A DNA stretch of 10,811 nucleotides from Anaerolineales bacterium (GTDB lineage: Bacteria; Chloroflexota; Anaerolineae; Anaerolineales; Villigracilaceae). The position numbers and the translations under genes are program-made. Positions 1 to 7,074 of this stretch are shown in pieces (position 1 is the stretch's first letter; every line of letters starts with the position of its first letter). The notes beneath the pieces were generated by a model, which had not been told where the DNA came from, searched no databases, and saw only the letters and a program-made list of their open reading frames with translations. The stretch covers positions 1 to 10,811 of the forward strand of contig JAICQC010000130.1 of NCBI GenBank assembly GCA_025938055.1, given 5' to 3'.

Positions 1-9
1 CAACAAGCC

Positions 10-2688
10 TCATTCCAGCACCACGATCTTTCCAGCTGTCCCATCGATCTGGATACGCTGCCCATTCTTCAGGCGGGTCGTTGCCTGGTGGACGCCAACC
101 ACCGCAGGGATACCGTATTCGCGCGCCACCACCGAGCCGTGTGTCATCATCCCGCCGACTTCCGTGATCAAACCGCCTGCCGCCATGAAGAGCGGCGTCC
201 AGGCTGGGTCTGTGCCCGGGCAGACGAGGATCTCGCCCGGAGCCAGCTGCGCGCCGCGCGGGTCGAGGATGATGTGTACAAACCCCTCTGCCACACCGGG
301 GGAAACCGGGCTGCCGCTGATCACCGTATCCGTGTCCGCCAGCACACCGATGCCCTCGTGGAAGGCGCGCCCGTCGCTCACCAGTACGCGCGGCACCTGC
401 CGTCGGCGGTTCTCGCGCTCGTGGATGGCGCGTCGCTCTGCGACCAAACTCTTCCAGTCGCGGGCATCATGGTTAGCCAGCGCCTGTAGTTCGTTGAAGT
501 GCAGGAAGAAGAGATCCTGGGGCTTTTCGATAATCCCCTCGGCGGCAAACTCGGCGCCGCTGGCAAGTAATTGCTCACGGACCATGCCCATCACACGAAT
601 GATGAAAAACTTCGGTGATTCACGCAGTCCCATCAATATTCGGATGCGTTTCCCCACCGCCCGCACCAGTTTCTCTCTGACACCGCCCAGTGGCCTCTGA
701 CGCGCCTGCTCTGCCAGCCGCTCGAGCGCCAGTTCGGCAGCCTTGGCGCCCTGCTGAAACTGGACATCAGGCGCCATCTCGGGCGGGATCTCCAGATAGC
801 TTTGCAGGGTCTGCATAATGGAGGTGGGCTCTTCCCGCCAGCGCGGTTGCCCCATGTCGATCTCTGCGAGACCGCGCATCCCGTATTGCGTCATGAACTG
901 CGTAATGGCCATTTGTGCGGCTTTAGAGAGAGTCCCGCTCAGATAATGGGAGGCAAGCGTTGCGGCGTCCGAGTCGAGGAACGTGTTGTAAGCGTCAGGG
1001 TCCTGCCGGATGCTCGTTGCAGTGTTCCAGAGCGCCATGTCCATTTCGGTCGTCACGTTGTTTGGCAGACCGCGGGTCACCTCCAGCGCGGCGGCTGCGA
1101 AGCCATGATCGCTTTGCGTCTGCTTTTCGATCCCAGCCAGGCGCGGGAGTAGATGGAGAGAGGCGACTGTAGGACCCAGTATCGGAAGAAAGCGCGGGAA
1201 TAAGTGATACAGAGTATTGGAGAGATGCCCGTACATGAATTGCAGGCGCTGTGCCAGGCGCGTAAACTTATCGTCTCCCGTAATTTCTGGCTGGACCAGG
1301 CGGCTCGCCAGATCAGCCTGGAATTTAAGGCGGGTTTTCTGGGGGTCATGCATATTCACCGCAACGCGCCCCAAGACCGGAAGAACGAAGCCAAGCACGG
1401 CTGCGATCGTGCTGAGTTTTAGATGACCCTGTCCTGCGCCGAGCCGCGGTTCCTTTGCCAGCCCCTGCAGAATCTGCCGGACACTCGGCTCGGCAAACCC
1501 GAGGATCGTCTTGTACATTCGAGCCCCAATGGGGTTACGAAGTATGTCATTGAACCTGACCCACAACCTCTCGCCTGCCGGAACCAGCACCTCATTTTGA
1601 TCATAGCGGCTCTCTGCGCCGAACATCCTCGCTGCGCCGCTCAATGCAATACGGATGGCGTCCTGCCCGAGCGGGGTGATTGCGCCGAGCAGACCCTGCA
1701 CCGCGCCGAACGAGAACCAGACCATGAGCGGGTCGAAGGACTCCTTCGGCAGCGGGTAGAGCGATGTAATTGCACGCGATTGAAGAATATAGAGGCTGTC
1801 ATCCGCCAGCGCCCATTCGATATCCTGCGGGAATCCATATTCCTTCTGGATCTGCTGACCGAGCGCCGCAAGCTGGAGGATGTGCTCATCATGAAGCGCC
1901 TGCCGCGCCTCTGCCTGCTCTTCGATCACCTCCACGCCTCCGCCCGCCTTACCGCGCGTGGAGATCTTCTTCGCTCCGAGAGTCTTCGAGAGAATGCGCC
2001 GGTCAAGTGTATCCACCACGTAATGGTCAGGCTCCACCTGCCCGGCGACGAGCGCCTCGCCCAGCCCCAGCGTGGCATCGATGACCGCCTCTCTTCGTAA
2101 GCCCGTTAAAGGATTCGCCGTAAAGAGCACGCCCGAGGCATCGCTCTGGATCATCTCCTGCACAATGACCGCCAGCGCGGCTTCGTTGTGGTCGATCCCG
2201 TTGCGGATGCGATAACCAATGGCGCGCGCCGTCCATAAACTGGACCAGCAGTTGATAACCGCCTGCAGCAATTGTTCGACGCCGATCACATTCAAGTAGG
2301 TATCCTGCTGTCCAGCAAATGAGAGATCTGGCAGGTCTTCTGCAGTCGCGGAAGAGCGCACCGCCACCGGGCAGTTCTCAAAGACGGCATACGCGGCATA
2401 AATGGCAGACTCAATCTCATCCGGCACCTTCCCAGCCGAGAACGCCACCCGGATCTGATTGGAGGCTCGTTCCAGCGCGCTTGCATCCTCCGCCTGGAGC
2501 CCTGTCACTACCGATTGAATGGCTGGCAGCCAGCGATTGGACTCCACGAATTGCTGATAGGCTCGTGTGGTGATGATAAACCCGGGCGGCACGGCAAACC
2601 CGGAACGCGTGAGGCGGGCGAGGTTCAAGCCTTTGCCGCCGACTGTTTCGAGCGTGGCTTCTGCAGAATCGAAGGGGAGAATGGTCAT
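10..2688 (-). CDS. PEP synthase-like / rifampin phosphotransferase-like dikinase
   Basis: This is an 892-residue cytoplasmic enzyme of the PEP-synthase/PPDK superfamily. The N-terminal ATP-grasp domain (about 1-310) carries VGGKGLNLARL (16-26), the RSSATAEDLPDLSFAGQ motif (111-127), VQEMI..ASGVLFTANP (176-193) and IEWA...LYILQSRA (290-306). A helical middle region of about 450 residues follows. The C-terminal mobile phosphohistidine domain (about 791-892) has CPGTDPAW (near 823) and GGMMTHGSVVAREYGIPAVVG, with the predicted phosphorylated His at 850. The protein ends just after this domain, so the TIM barrel that binds PEP/pyruvate in true PEP synthase and PPDK is absent. ATP-grasp, variable middle domain and terminal His domain is the order known for rifampin phosphotransferase (Rph, about 870 residues), and the segment RRQVPRVLVSDGRAF resembles the Rph linker. 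Such enzymes move the ATP beta-phosphate through His to an acceptor; the acceptor here is unknown. The ATG lies 21 bases after the natB-like stop and has no clear Shine-Dalgarno sequence, so it is probably the last gene seen of the hydrolase-ABC operon. Confidence 0.88.
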   Translation of the reverse strand: MTILPFDSAEATLETVGGKGLNLARLTRSGFAVPPGFIITTRAYQQFVESNRWLPAIQSVVTGLQAEDASALERASNQIRVAFSAGKVPDEIESAIYAAYAVFENCPVAVRSSATAEDLPDLSFAGQQDTYLNVIGVEQLLQAVINCWSSLWTARAIGYRIRNGIDHNEAALAVIVQEMIQSDASGVLFTANPLTGLRREAVIDATLGLGEALVAGQVEPDHYVVDTLDRRILSKTLGAKKISTRGKAGGGVEVIEEQAEARQALHDEHILQLAALGQQIQKEYGFPQDIEWALADDSLYILQSRAITSLYPLPKESFDPLMVWFSFGAVQGLLGAITPLGQDAIRIALSGAARMFGAESRYDQNEVLVPAGERLWVRFNDILRNPIGARMYKTILGFAEPSVRQILQGLAKEPRLGAGQGHLKLSTIAAVLGFVLPVLGRVAVNMHDPQKTRLKFQADLASRLVQPEITGDDKFTRLAQRLQFMYGHLSNTLYHLFPRFLPILGPTVASLHLLPRLAGIEKQTQSDHGFAAAALEVTRGLPNNVTTEMDMALWNTATSIRQDPDAYNTFLDSDAATLASHYLSGTLSKAAQMAITQFMTQYGMRGLAEIDMGQPRWREEPTSIMQTLQSYLEIPPEMAPDVQFQQGAKAAELALERLAEQARQRPLGGVREKLVRAVGKRIRILMGLRESPKFFIIRVMGMVREQLLASGAEFAAEGIIEKPQDLFFLHFNELQALANHDARDWKSLVAERRAIHERENRRRQVPRVLVSDGRAFHEGIGVLADTDTVISGSPVSPGVAEGFVHIILDPRGAQLAPGEILVCPGTDPAWTPLFMAAGGLITEVGGMMTHGSVVAREYGIPAVVGVHQATTRLKNGQRIQIDGTAGKIVVLE

Positions 2689-2709
2689 AGGGATATTATT
2701 TCACAAAGG

Positions 2710-3888
2710 TTAACTTCTTTTGATCACAATTTGCTCACGTTCATACAGCCTGATCGCAATGAGCGTAATCAGGAGGGACAACAGGAGTGTCACGAGAGAG
2801 GAGACGGCTGCATTCATCAGGCTGATGGGCTCCAGGCGCATGAATTGATTGATCAGAAGCTGCTGTCCGAAGGTGGGAATCAGCATGGTCCACAAATCCG
2901 GTTTCACCGGGAAGAAAGCCAACGCAAGCCCCGGCAGGGAGGGAACAAGCGCGATAAACGGCAGGTATGTCCCGGCTTCCTTGGTGCTTTTTGCGAAGGA
3001 GGCAACCAGCATCTGGATTGCGCTCGCCAGAAAGATGATGGGGAGACAGATCAAAAAGATCAAAAGCAGCGTCAGCAGATTGAGACCGATCCGAATCCCC
3101 AAATATTCTTCCACGGGCAGAACATTAAATACCACGCCAAAGCCTACCAGAGTGATTGCCAGGCTTGCCAGAGAAAACGGGAACGCCGCCAGCAATTTGC
3201 CCCACACAAAATTGCGACGCGGGACAGGATTGATCAGCAAAGGCTCCAGAGACTGGCGCTCACGTTCTCCTGCTGTTGTATCATTGACGATCGGTGCCGC
3301 GCCATTGAAGATCGCAAAGATGATGAAGTAGGGAAGGAAGGAGATCAACAGTGTTGCCTGACTCTGCGGCGTGGCAACATCCACTTCCTCTATCGTCACC
3401 GCCCGAATAATTTCCGGGCTGACGCCTCGTACGACGAGACGCAGCGTCCCCAGATACCTTCCATAACCCTCCAAAAGATTTTCAATACGGCCGATATCCG
3501 CCTGCGCAGGCTGCCTCGTGCTGTCGAGGATGAGTTGGACCGTTGCGGTTTTCCCAGACGAAAAATCCTCTCCATACTCGGGCGGGATGACCAGGACAAC
3601 ATTCAGATCGCCCTGCCTGACAGCCGCCTCCGGATCCGCGGGGGATGCTTCAATAATCACGTCATGCTGTTCCAGGAAGCGTATCAGGTTGGGGGCATTC
3701 TCCGGGTGCTGCACCGGCAGGTGAAGAGGCTGTTCGATGTCTTCACGGACGCTGGACCCGATCAGCATCAGCATCCCACCCATCAGGATAGGTCCAAAAA
3801 GCGCCCAGAATAAGCCTGTCATCCAACTGCGATAATCACGCAGGCTGTCGATGACTTCCTTTTGAAAGACGATCCAGATCTTGTTCAT
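2710..3888 (-). CDS. ABC-2 type transporter permease, NatB-like
   Basis: This 392-residue integral membrane protein is the permease partner of the adjacent ATPase. Residues 22-46 form a first membrane helix, 47-175 a large extracytoplasmic domain, and about five further helices follow (roughly 178-200, 230-258, 268-296, 308-327, 357-381). The cytoplasmic motif GERERQSLEPLLINPVPRR (207-225) after the second helix is typical of the NatB/ABC-2 exporter family, where it lies at the interface with the ATPase. NatAB in Bacillus is a sodium exporter, but most homologues have unknown substrates, so only export is claimed. The start codon overlaps the ATPase stop by four bases (ATGA) and is preceded by a strong Shine-Dalgarno GAGGAGGG (3895-3902, six-base spacer). 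This fixes the start and indicates translational coupling. Confidence 0.9.
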   Translation of the reverse strand: MNKIWIVFQKEVIDSLRDYRSWMTGLFWALFGPILMGGMLMLIGSSVREDIEQPLHLPVQHPENAPNLIRFLEQHDVIIEASPADPEAAVRQGDLNVVLVIPPEYGEDFSSGKTATVQLILDSTRQPAQADIGRIENLLEGYGRYLGTLRLVVRGVSPEIIRAVTIEEVDVATPQSQATLLISFLPYFIIFAIFNGAAPIVNDTTAGERERQSLEPLLINPVPRRNFVWGKLLAAFPFSLASLAITLVGFGVVFNVLPVEEYLGIRIGLNLLTLLLIFLICLPIIFLASAIQMLVASFAKSTKEAGTYLPFIALVPSLPGLALAFFPVKPDLWTMLIPTFGQQLLINQFMRLEPISLMNAAVSSLVTLLLSLLITLIAIRLYEREQIVIKRS

Positions 3889-4616
3889 TCCAATCCCTCC
3901 TCTGAACCGATCACTTCAATAAACGCATCCTCCAGATTATCCTTGCCTGTTCTGCTCAGTAACGCAGCCGGTGAGCCCTGCGCCGAAACCATCCCATTGG
4001 AAATGATCACGATGTGGTCACACAATGCCGCGACCTCCTGCATAATATGACTGGTAAGCAGGATACACTTTCCATCCTGGCGCAATCTGCGGATGAATTG
4101 TCGCATGGAACGCGTGCTCTTCACGTCCAGACCATTGGTTGGCTCGTCCAGAAGTACATTTCTGGGATCATGAACAAGAGCGCGTGCAATCGCAACCTTG
4201 AGGCGCTCCCCGGTGGAGAAGCCTTCCGTCTTCCGATCGGCAATGGGGCGCATGTCCAGCATCTCCAGCAATTGATCGATCTGTCTCTCCAGCTTGTCGC
4301 CGTTCAGCCCATGCAGCCGTCCAAAGTAGCGAATGTTTTCGCGGGTTGTCAACCGCGGATACAGCCCCTGCGCATCCGAGAGAACACCAATGCGAGCTTG
4401 AACCTCCAGCGGCGATTCTGTCACGTCAAAACCATCGATTCGCGCCGTACCGCTATCCGGTTTGAGCAGCGTATAGAGCATCCGCAGCGTTGTGCTTTTT
4501 CCCGCGCCGTTCGGACCGAGCAGACCGGTGATCTGTCCATCAGACGCGGAAAAGGAAACGTTTTGAACAGCTTGTACCTTGCCAAATGATTTGGAGAGCC
4601 CATGCACTTCGATCAT
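3885..4616 (-). CDS. ABC transporter ATP-binding protein, NatA-like
   Basis: This is a 243-residue ABC ATPase, the normal length for a single nucleotide-binding domain. Visible elements are Walker A GPNGAGKST (34-42), the signature FSTGERLKVAIARAL (133-147), Walker B NVLLDEPTNGLD (153-164) with the catalytic Glu at 158, and the H-loop His at 190 in LLTSHIMQEV. The segment IGVLSDAQGLYPRLT (77-91) aligns with the Q-loop, but Asp81 stands where the usual Gln would be. The D-loop and the GLYPRLTTREN pattern fit the NatA/CcmA-like exporter group. The protein energises the overlapping permease gene downstream. The ATG is preceded by AGAAGGA (4623-4629, six-base spacer), and the upstream hydrolase gene ends 14 bases before it, so all are likely co-transcribed. 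The transported substrate cannot be read from the sequence. Confidence 0.92.
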   Translation of the reverse strand: MIEVHGLSKSFGKVQAVQNVSFSASDGQITGLLGPNGAGKSTTLRMLYTLLKPDSGTARIDGFDVTESPLEVQARIGVLSDAQGLYPRLTTRENIRYFGRLHGLNGDKLERQIDQLLEMLDMRPIADRKTEGFSTGERLKVAIARALVHDPRNVLLDEPTNGLDVKSTRSMRQFIRRLRQDGKCILLTSHIMQEVAALCDHIVIISNGMVSAQGSPAALLSRTGKDNLEDAFIEVIGSEEGLE

Positions 4617-4630
4617 TGGAAATCCTTCTT

Positions 4631-6085
4631 TTAAGGTTGAGGCCCGCTAAAGTCTACAAAGAATGGAGGGGGTTCAACTGTTTCTACACAGTCAGTCTCC
4701 AGGTTTGCAATGGATGCTTCATCGATAAACTGATCCATAATCCTGGCGGCACATTGCGAACTTGAATTGCCGTGACCCATCTCATCGAAAATCAAGTGAA
4801 CATCATTATCGAGGGATTGGGCAAGCTGCTCGGCATGCCAGGGAGGTGTGATCGGATCTGCTTCTCCCGATAACATCAGCACCGGCACATCTGAGGAAAC
4901 AGGGGCGTGTATCACTTCCGGAGGTTCGCGCTGCGGCCACGCTTCGCATACTTCCCGAAATGTCTTCGCACTGACTGCAAAGAGATCTTCTTCACTTTGC
5001 TGATCGATTGTTTCGGCGGGAAGCAATGGAGCATCCTCGGTACAGGCGACGGCATAAAACATCCCCTCATAAATACCGGCGTCCGCCAGGTAGGATTGTG
5101 TGACCAAAGGCGCGTAATTCTCCTCTGCGTATGCCTGGTGGATCGCCAGAGGCAGCATAGCAACCAGATCGGGAACATACAGAGTGTTGAAAATAATATT
5201 TGCGAAGCTGTCTTTCGTGAGCGTTAATGCAAGGGGCTTCCCCGTAACCGGATGTGCGATCGACACCTGCACGGGTGTTTCTTCTGCTCTTTGCAGCAAG
5301 CCATCGAATTCCTGTCTCAGGTTTGGGAAGGTGGTATTACAGCTTTCTTCTGTCTCGCAGCGTGCAAAGAAAAGTTCCAGCGCCTGCTGACCATCCCGGG
5401 CGGCATCTTCATAGATAATGAAACCGGGGTCCACCACGGCATCCAGCACGATGCTCCTGACCCGATCCGGAAACAGTTTGAGATAGACCAGCGCGGCGCG
5501 CGTACCATACGACGCGCCATACAGGTTGATCGATGGATATCCAAGAGCAGAGCGCACACGGTCCAGATCCTGCATCGCAATGTTGGTTGTGTAAAAGCGC
5601 AGGTCGGCGTCTAATTTCTCAGGACACTCCTTCAACAGGCGAATTGCCTCCTCCTCTTGCAATGTTTCGTCCTCGGGGTCCAGGCAGCGCAGCGGGTTGG
5701 ACATACCCGTCCCGCGCTGATCCACCAGGACGATATCACGTGTCTCGTGAATCCTGAAGAGCGTGTTGTACATGGCGGGAAACGCTTCGGTAATCGCCTG
5801 CCCGGGTCCGCCCGCCAGGATAAACAACGGATCCGGTTCGGGGCTGCGTGCAATGGCTGGCACGACCGCAATTTGGAGCGAGATCATCCTGCTTTGCGGA
5901 TCGGAGGGATCCTCGGCAACCATCAGGGAGCCGCATCGGGCATCCACAGGATCATTGACTCCTGGCGAGGAGAGAATACAATCGCTGAGGGGAACGCTCT
6001 CCGGATCTGTTGAGGAGTCAGCTCCGGATGTGCAAGCAGGCAGAATGATCGTCAGGAGCAAAAGAAACAGCAGGACGTTTCGCAT
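4631..6085 (-). CDS. TAP-like alpha/beta-hydrolase lipoprotein (S33-type peptidase family)
   Basis: This is a predicted cell-surface serine hydrolase of 484 residues. From the ATG at 6085 it begins MRNVLLFLLLL and has lipobox LPAC, with the lipidated Cys at 18. A GTG 51 bases upstream (6136) keeps the frame open and would give 501 residues. The inner ATG is preferred because AAAAAGG lies eight bases upstream (6094-6100) and the signal peptide then has normal length. The hydrolase core has GGPG (92-95, oxyanion region), the DQRGTGMS strand (122-129), nucleophile elbow GASYG with Ser192, Asp410 in GEADPITP and His438 in MGHG. A C-terminal TAP-like segment surrounds the last two catalytic residues. 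Relatives include tripeptidyl and prolyl aminopeptidases of family S33, but also esterases, so peptidase activity is likely but not certain. Several Cys residues outside the lipobox may form disulfides. It leads the block that continues with the ABC exporter genes. Confidence 0.88.
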   Translation of the reverse strand: MRNVLLFLLLLTIILPACTSGADSSTDPESVPLSDCILSSPGVNDPVDARCGSLMVAEDPSDPQSRMISLQIAVVPAIARSPEPDPLFILAGGPGQAITEAFPAMYNTLFRIHETRDIVLVDQRGTGMSNPLRCLDPEDETLQEEEAIRLLKECPEKLDADLRFYTTNIAMQDLDRVRSALGYPSINLYGASYGTRAALVYLKLFPDRVRSIVLDAVVDPGFIIYEDAARDGQQALELFFARCETEESCNTTFPNLRQEFDGLLQRAEETPVQVSIAHPVTGKPLALTLTKDSFANIIFNTLYVPDLVAMLPLAIHQAYAEENYAPLVTQSYLADAGIYEGMFYAVACTEDAPLLPAETIDQQSEEDLFAVSAKTFREVCEAWPQREPPEVIHAPVSSDVPVLMLSGEADPITPPWHAEQLAQSLDNDVHLIFDEMGHGNSSSQCAARIMDQFIDEASIANLETDCVETVEPPPFFVDFSGPQP

Positions 6086-6204
6086 CCTATTAACCTTTTT
6101 AGAAAATGGATTTGTGCTTCCTTCTAATTTTCCCACGTTTTAGACCGTTCGGCAGTAGATTAATTGATCTACGTTTCCCCCAACCCAGGATGCTGGAGCT
6201 TCAT
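6086..6204 (-). promoter_or_regulatory. Intergenic region, probable leader of the hydrolase-ABC operon
   Basis: This 119-base gap between the TPR stop and the hydrolase start is the longest non-coding stretch in the window, since all other junctions are 21 bases or less. It is visibly more A/T-rich near the hydrolase gene and contains the ribosome binding site AAAAAGG and an inverted repeat. I could not find a convincing -35/-10 pair matching the sigma-70 consensus, nor a stem followed by a T-run. Promoter function is inferred from position only. Confidence 0.4.
6155..6172. repeat. 18-base near-perfect inverted repeat, possible operator
   Basis: Two six-base arms, GTAGAT and ATCTAC, flank a six-base centre whose inner four bases (AATT) are also self-complementary, so 16 of 18 positions are symmetric. 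It lies about 33 bases after the TPR stop and 70 bases before the hydrolase ATG. The low-GC, short-centred symmetry resembles a binding site for a dimeric regulator. It is unlikely to be an intrinsic terminator because the arms are weak and no T-run follows on the minus strand. Confidence 0.4.
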
Positions 6205-7074
6205 TTATCCGTCGCCAAGAGATTTCAAACGTTCCAGCCTGGCAGGTTCCTTCTCAACCAGCCATGGATCCGCGCTCAAAAGTACACAGGCAGTGGAAAA
6301 ATACGGGCGCGCCTCCTCTGCCCGGTTCAGCGCCAGCAGGCATTCACCGATCTCCTCAAAAACAAAGCCATCCGTTTCGCCATCTGCTGCCCATTCTTCT
6401 TCCAAAGCCAGTTGCCGGGAGAGTGCCTCCTCGAAGCGGTTCAGCGATCGCAACGTACGCGCCACACACCAGGAGGCGATGCGCAGTTCAGGCAGGCGCC
6501 CCATGGATCTTTGCCATGTTTCCGCTTTTTGGAACGTTTCGAGCGCTGCCTCGAATTCACCCATCTCGTGGTAGGACCAGCCTGTATTGTTGTACAGCGA
6601 GCCAAGCCAGTTACGCGCTCGTTCCTGCCTTGACCTCTCGGCATGTTGAATGGCTTGCAGGTTCAGAGCAAGGCTTTGACCGGGCGGCGCAACGATCGCC
6701 AGCATATGGAGTGCGTCAACCGCGTAGAAATCCTCGTTCAATTGCGTTGCCATGTCTGCTGCCTGGTCAAAAAGGGGACGCGCCTCCTCCGGCTTGCCTG
6801 ATGAGTTGAGCACCCTGCCGCGCTCCAGAAGGTAGCGAACCTTCGGGCGTGAACCCGTATCTGCCAAACGTCTTTGCACTTGATCGAGTGTCTTGTGCGC
6901 CTGCTCGAATTTGCGTTGAAGCCCCTGCGCCCGGGCGATCTGCGTGAGCAGCTCCAAAAAGGCAGGGTCCGCCTCTGGCACTTGTAAAAGGACTTCACGG
7001 AATCTTGCTTCCGTCTGGTCGGGATGGGAGTAGTCCCAGAGCGCATCGATATCAGGAGGATTCGGGAACGACAT
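6205..7074 (-). CDS. TPR-repeat protein
   Basis: This is a 289-residue soluble protein without signal peptide or membrane segment, almost wholly alpha-helical. Tetratricopeptide-like helix pairs are visible, the clearest being LGSLYNNTGWSYHEMGEFEAA with following LETFQKAE (157-184). Others are the segments around 45-70 (ARAQGLQRKFEQAHKTLDQV), 80-107 (LLERGRVLNSSGKPEEARPLF), 201-222 (LRSLNRFEEALSRQ) and 240-262 (IGECLLALNRAEEARPYF). TPR arrays bind other proteins; no catalytic domain is attached. The start is secure: a very strong Shine-Dalgarno GGAGGAGGT (7080-7088) sits five bases before the ATG. Both lie inside the end of the MFS gene, giving a 23-base overlap and likely translational coupling. 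Its partner and role are unknown; cytoplasmic scaffold or regulator are possibilities. Confidence 0.85.
   Translation of the reverse strand: MSFPNPPDIDALWDYSHPDQTEARFREVLLQVPEADPAFLELLTQIARAQGLQRKFEQAHKTLDQVQRRLADTGSRPKVRYLLERGRVLNSSGKPEEARPLFDQAADMATQLNEDFYAVDALHMLAIVAPPGQSLALNLQAIQHAERSRQERARNWLGSLYNNTGWSYHEMGEFEAALETFQKAETWQRSMGRLPELRIASWCVARTLRSLNRFEEALSRQLALEEEWAADGETDGFVFEEIGECLLALNRAEEARPYFSTACVLLSADPWLVEKEPARLERLKSLGDG

Noticed and set aside
1423..2100. 225-codon open frame on the plus strand inside the dikinase gene
   Set aside because: It is fully antisense to the ATP-grasp and middle domains, whose motifs are clear; no independent evidence supports it.
10..2688. Annotation as true phosphoenolpyruvate synthase (ppsA)
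   Set aside because: The protein ends right after the phosphohistidine domain and lacks the PEP/pyruvate-binding barrel, so the symbol was not used.
2515..3813. 432-codon open frame on the plus strand across the permease gene and the start of the dikinase gene
   Set aside because: It lies antisense to two well-supported genes, its translation is rich in Arg, Gln and Asp with no domain pattern, and it has no sensible ribosome site. It is a codon-use shadow.
6177..6200. Possible intrinsic terminator after the TPR gene (CCAG...CTGG)
   Set aside because: The stem is only four base pairs and no T-run follows on the minus strand.
6106..6633. Plus-strand open frame covering the intergenic gap and the end of the TPR gene
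   Set aside because: Mostly antisense to the TPR coding region, with no domain and no Shine-Dalgarno sequence; not a gene filling the gap.
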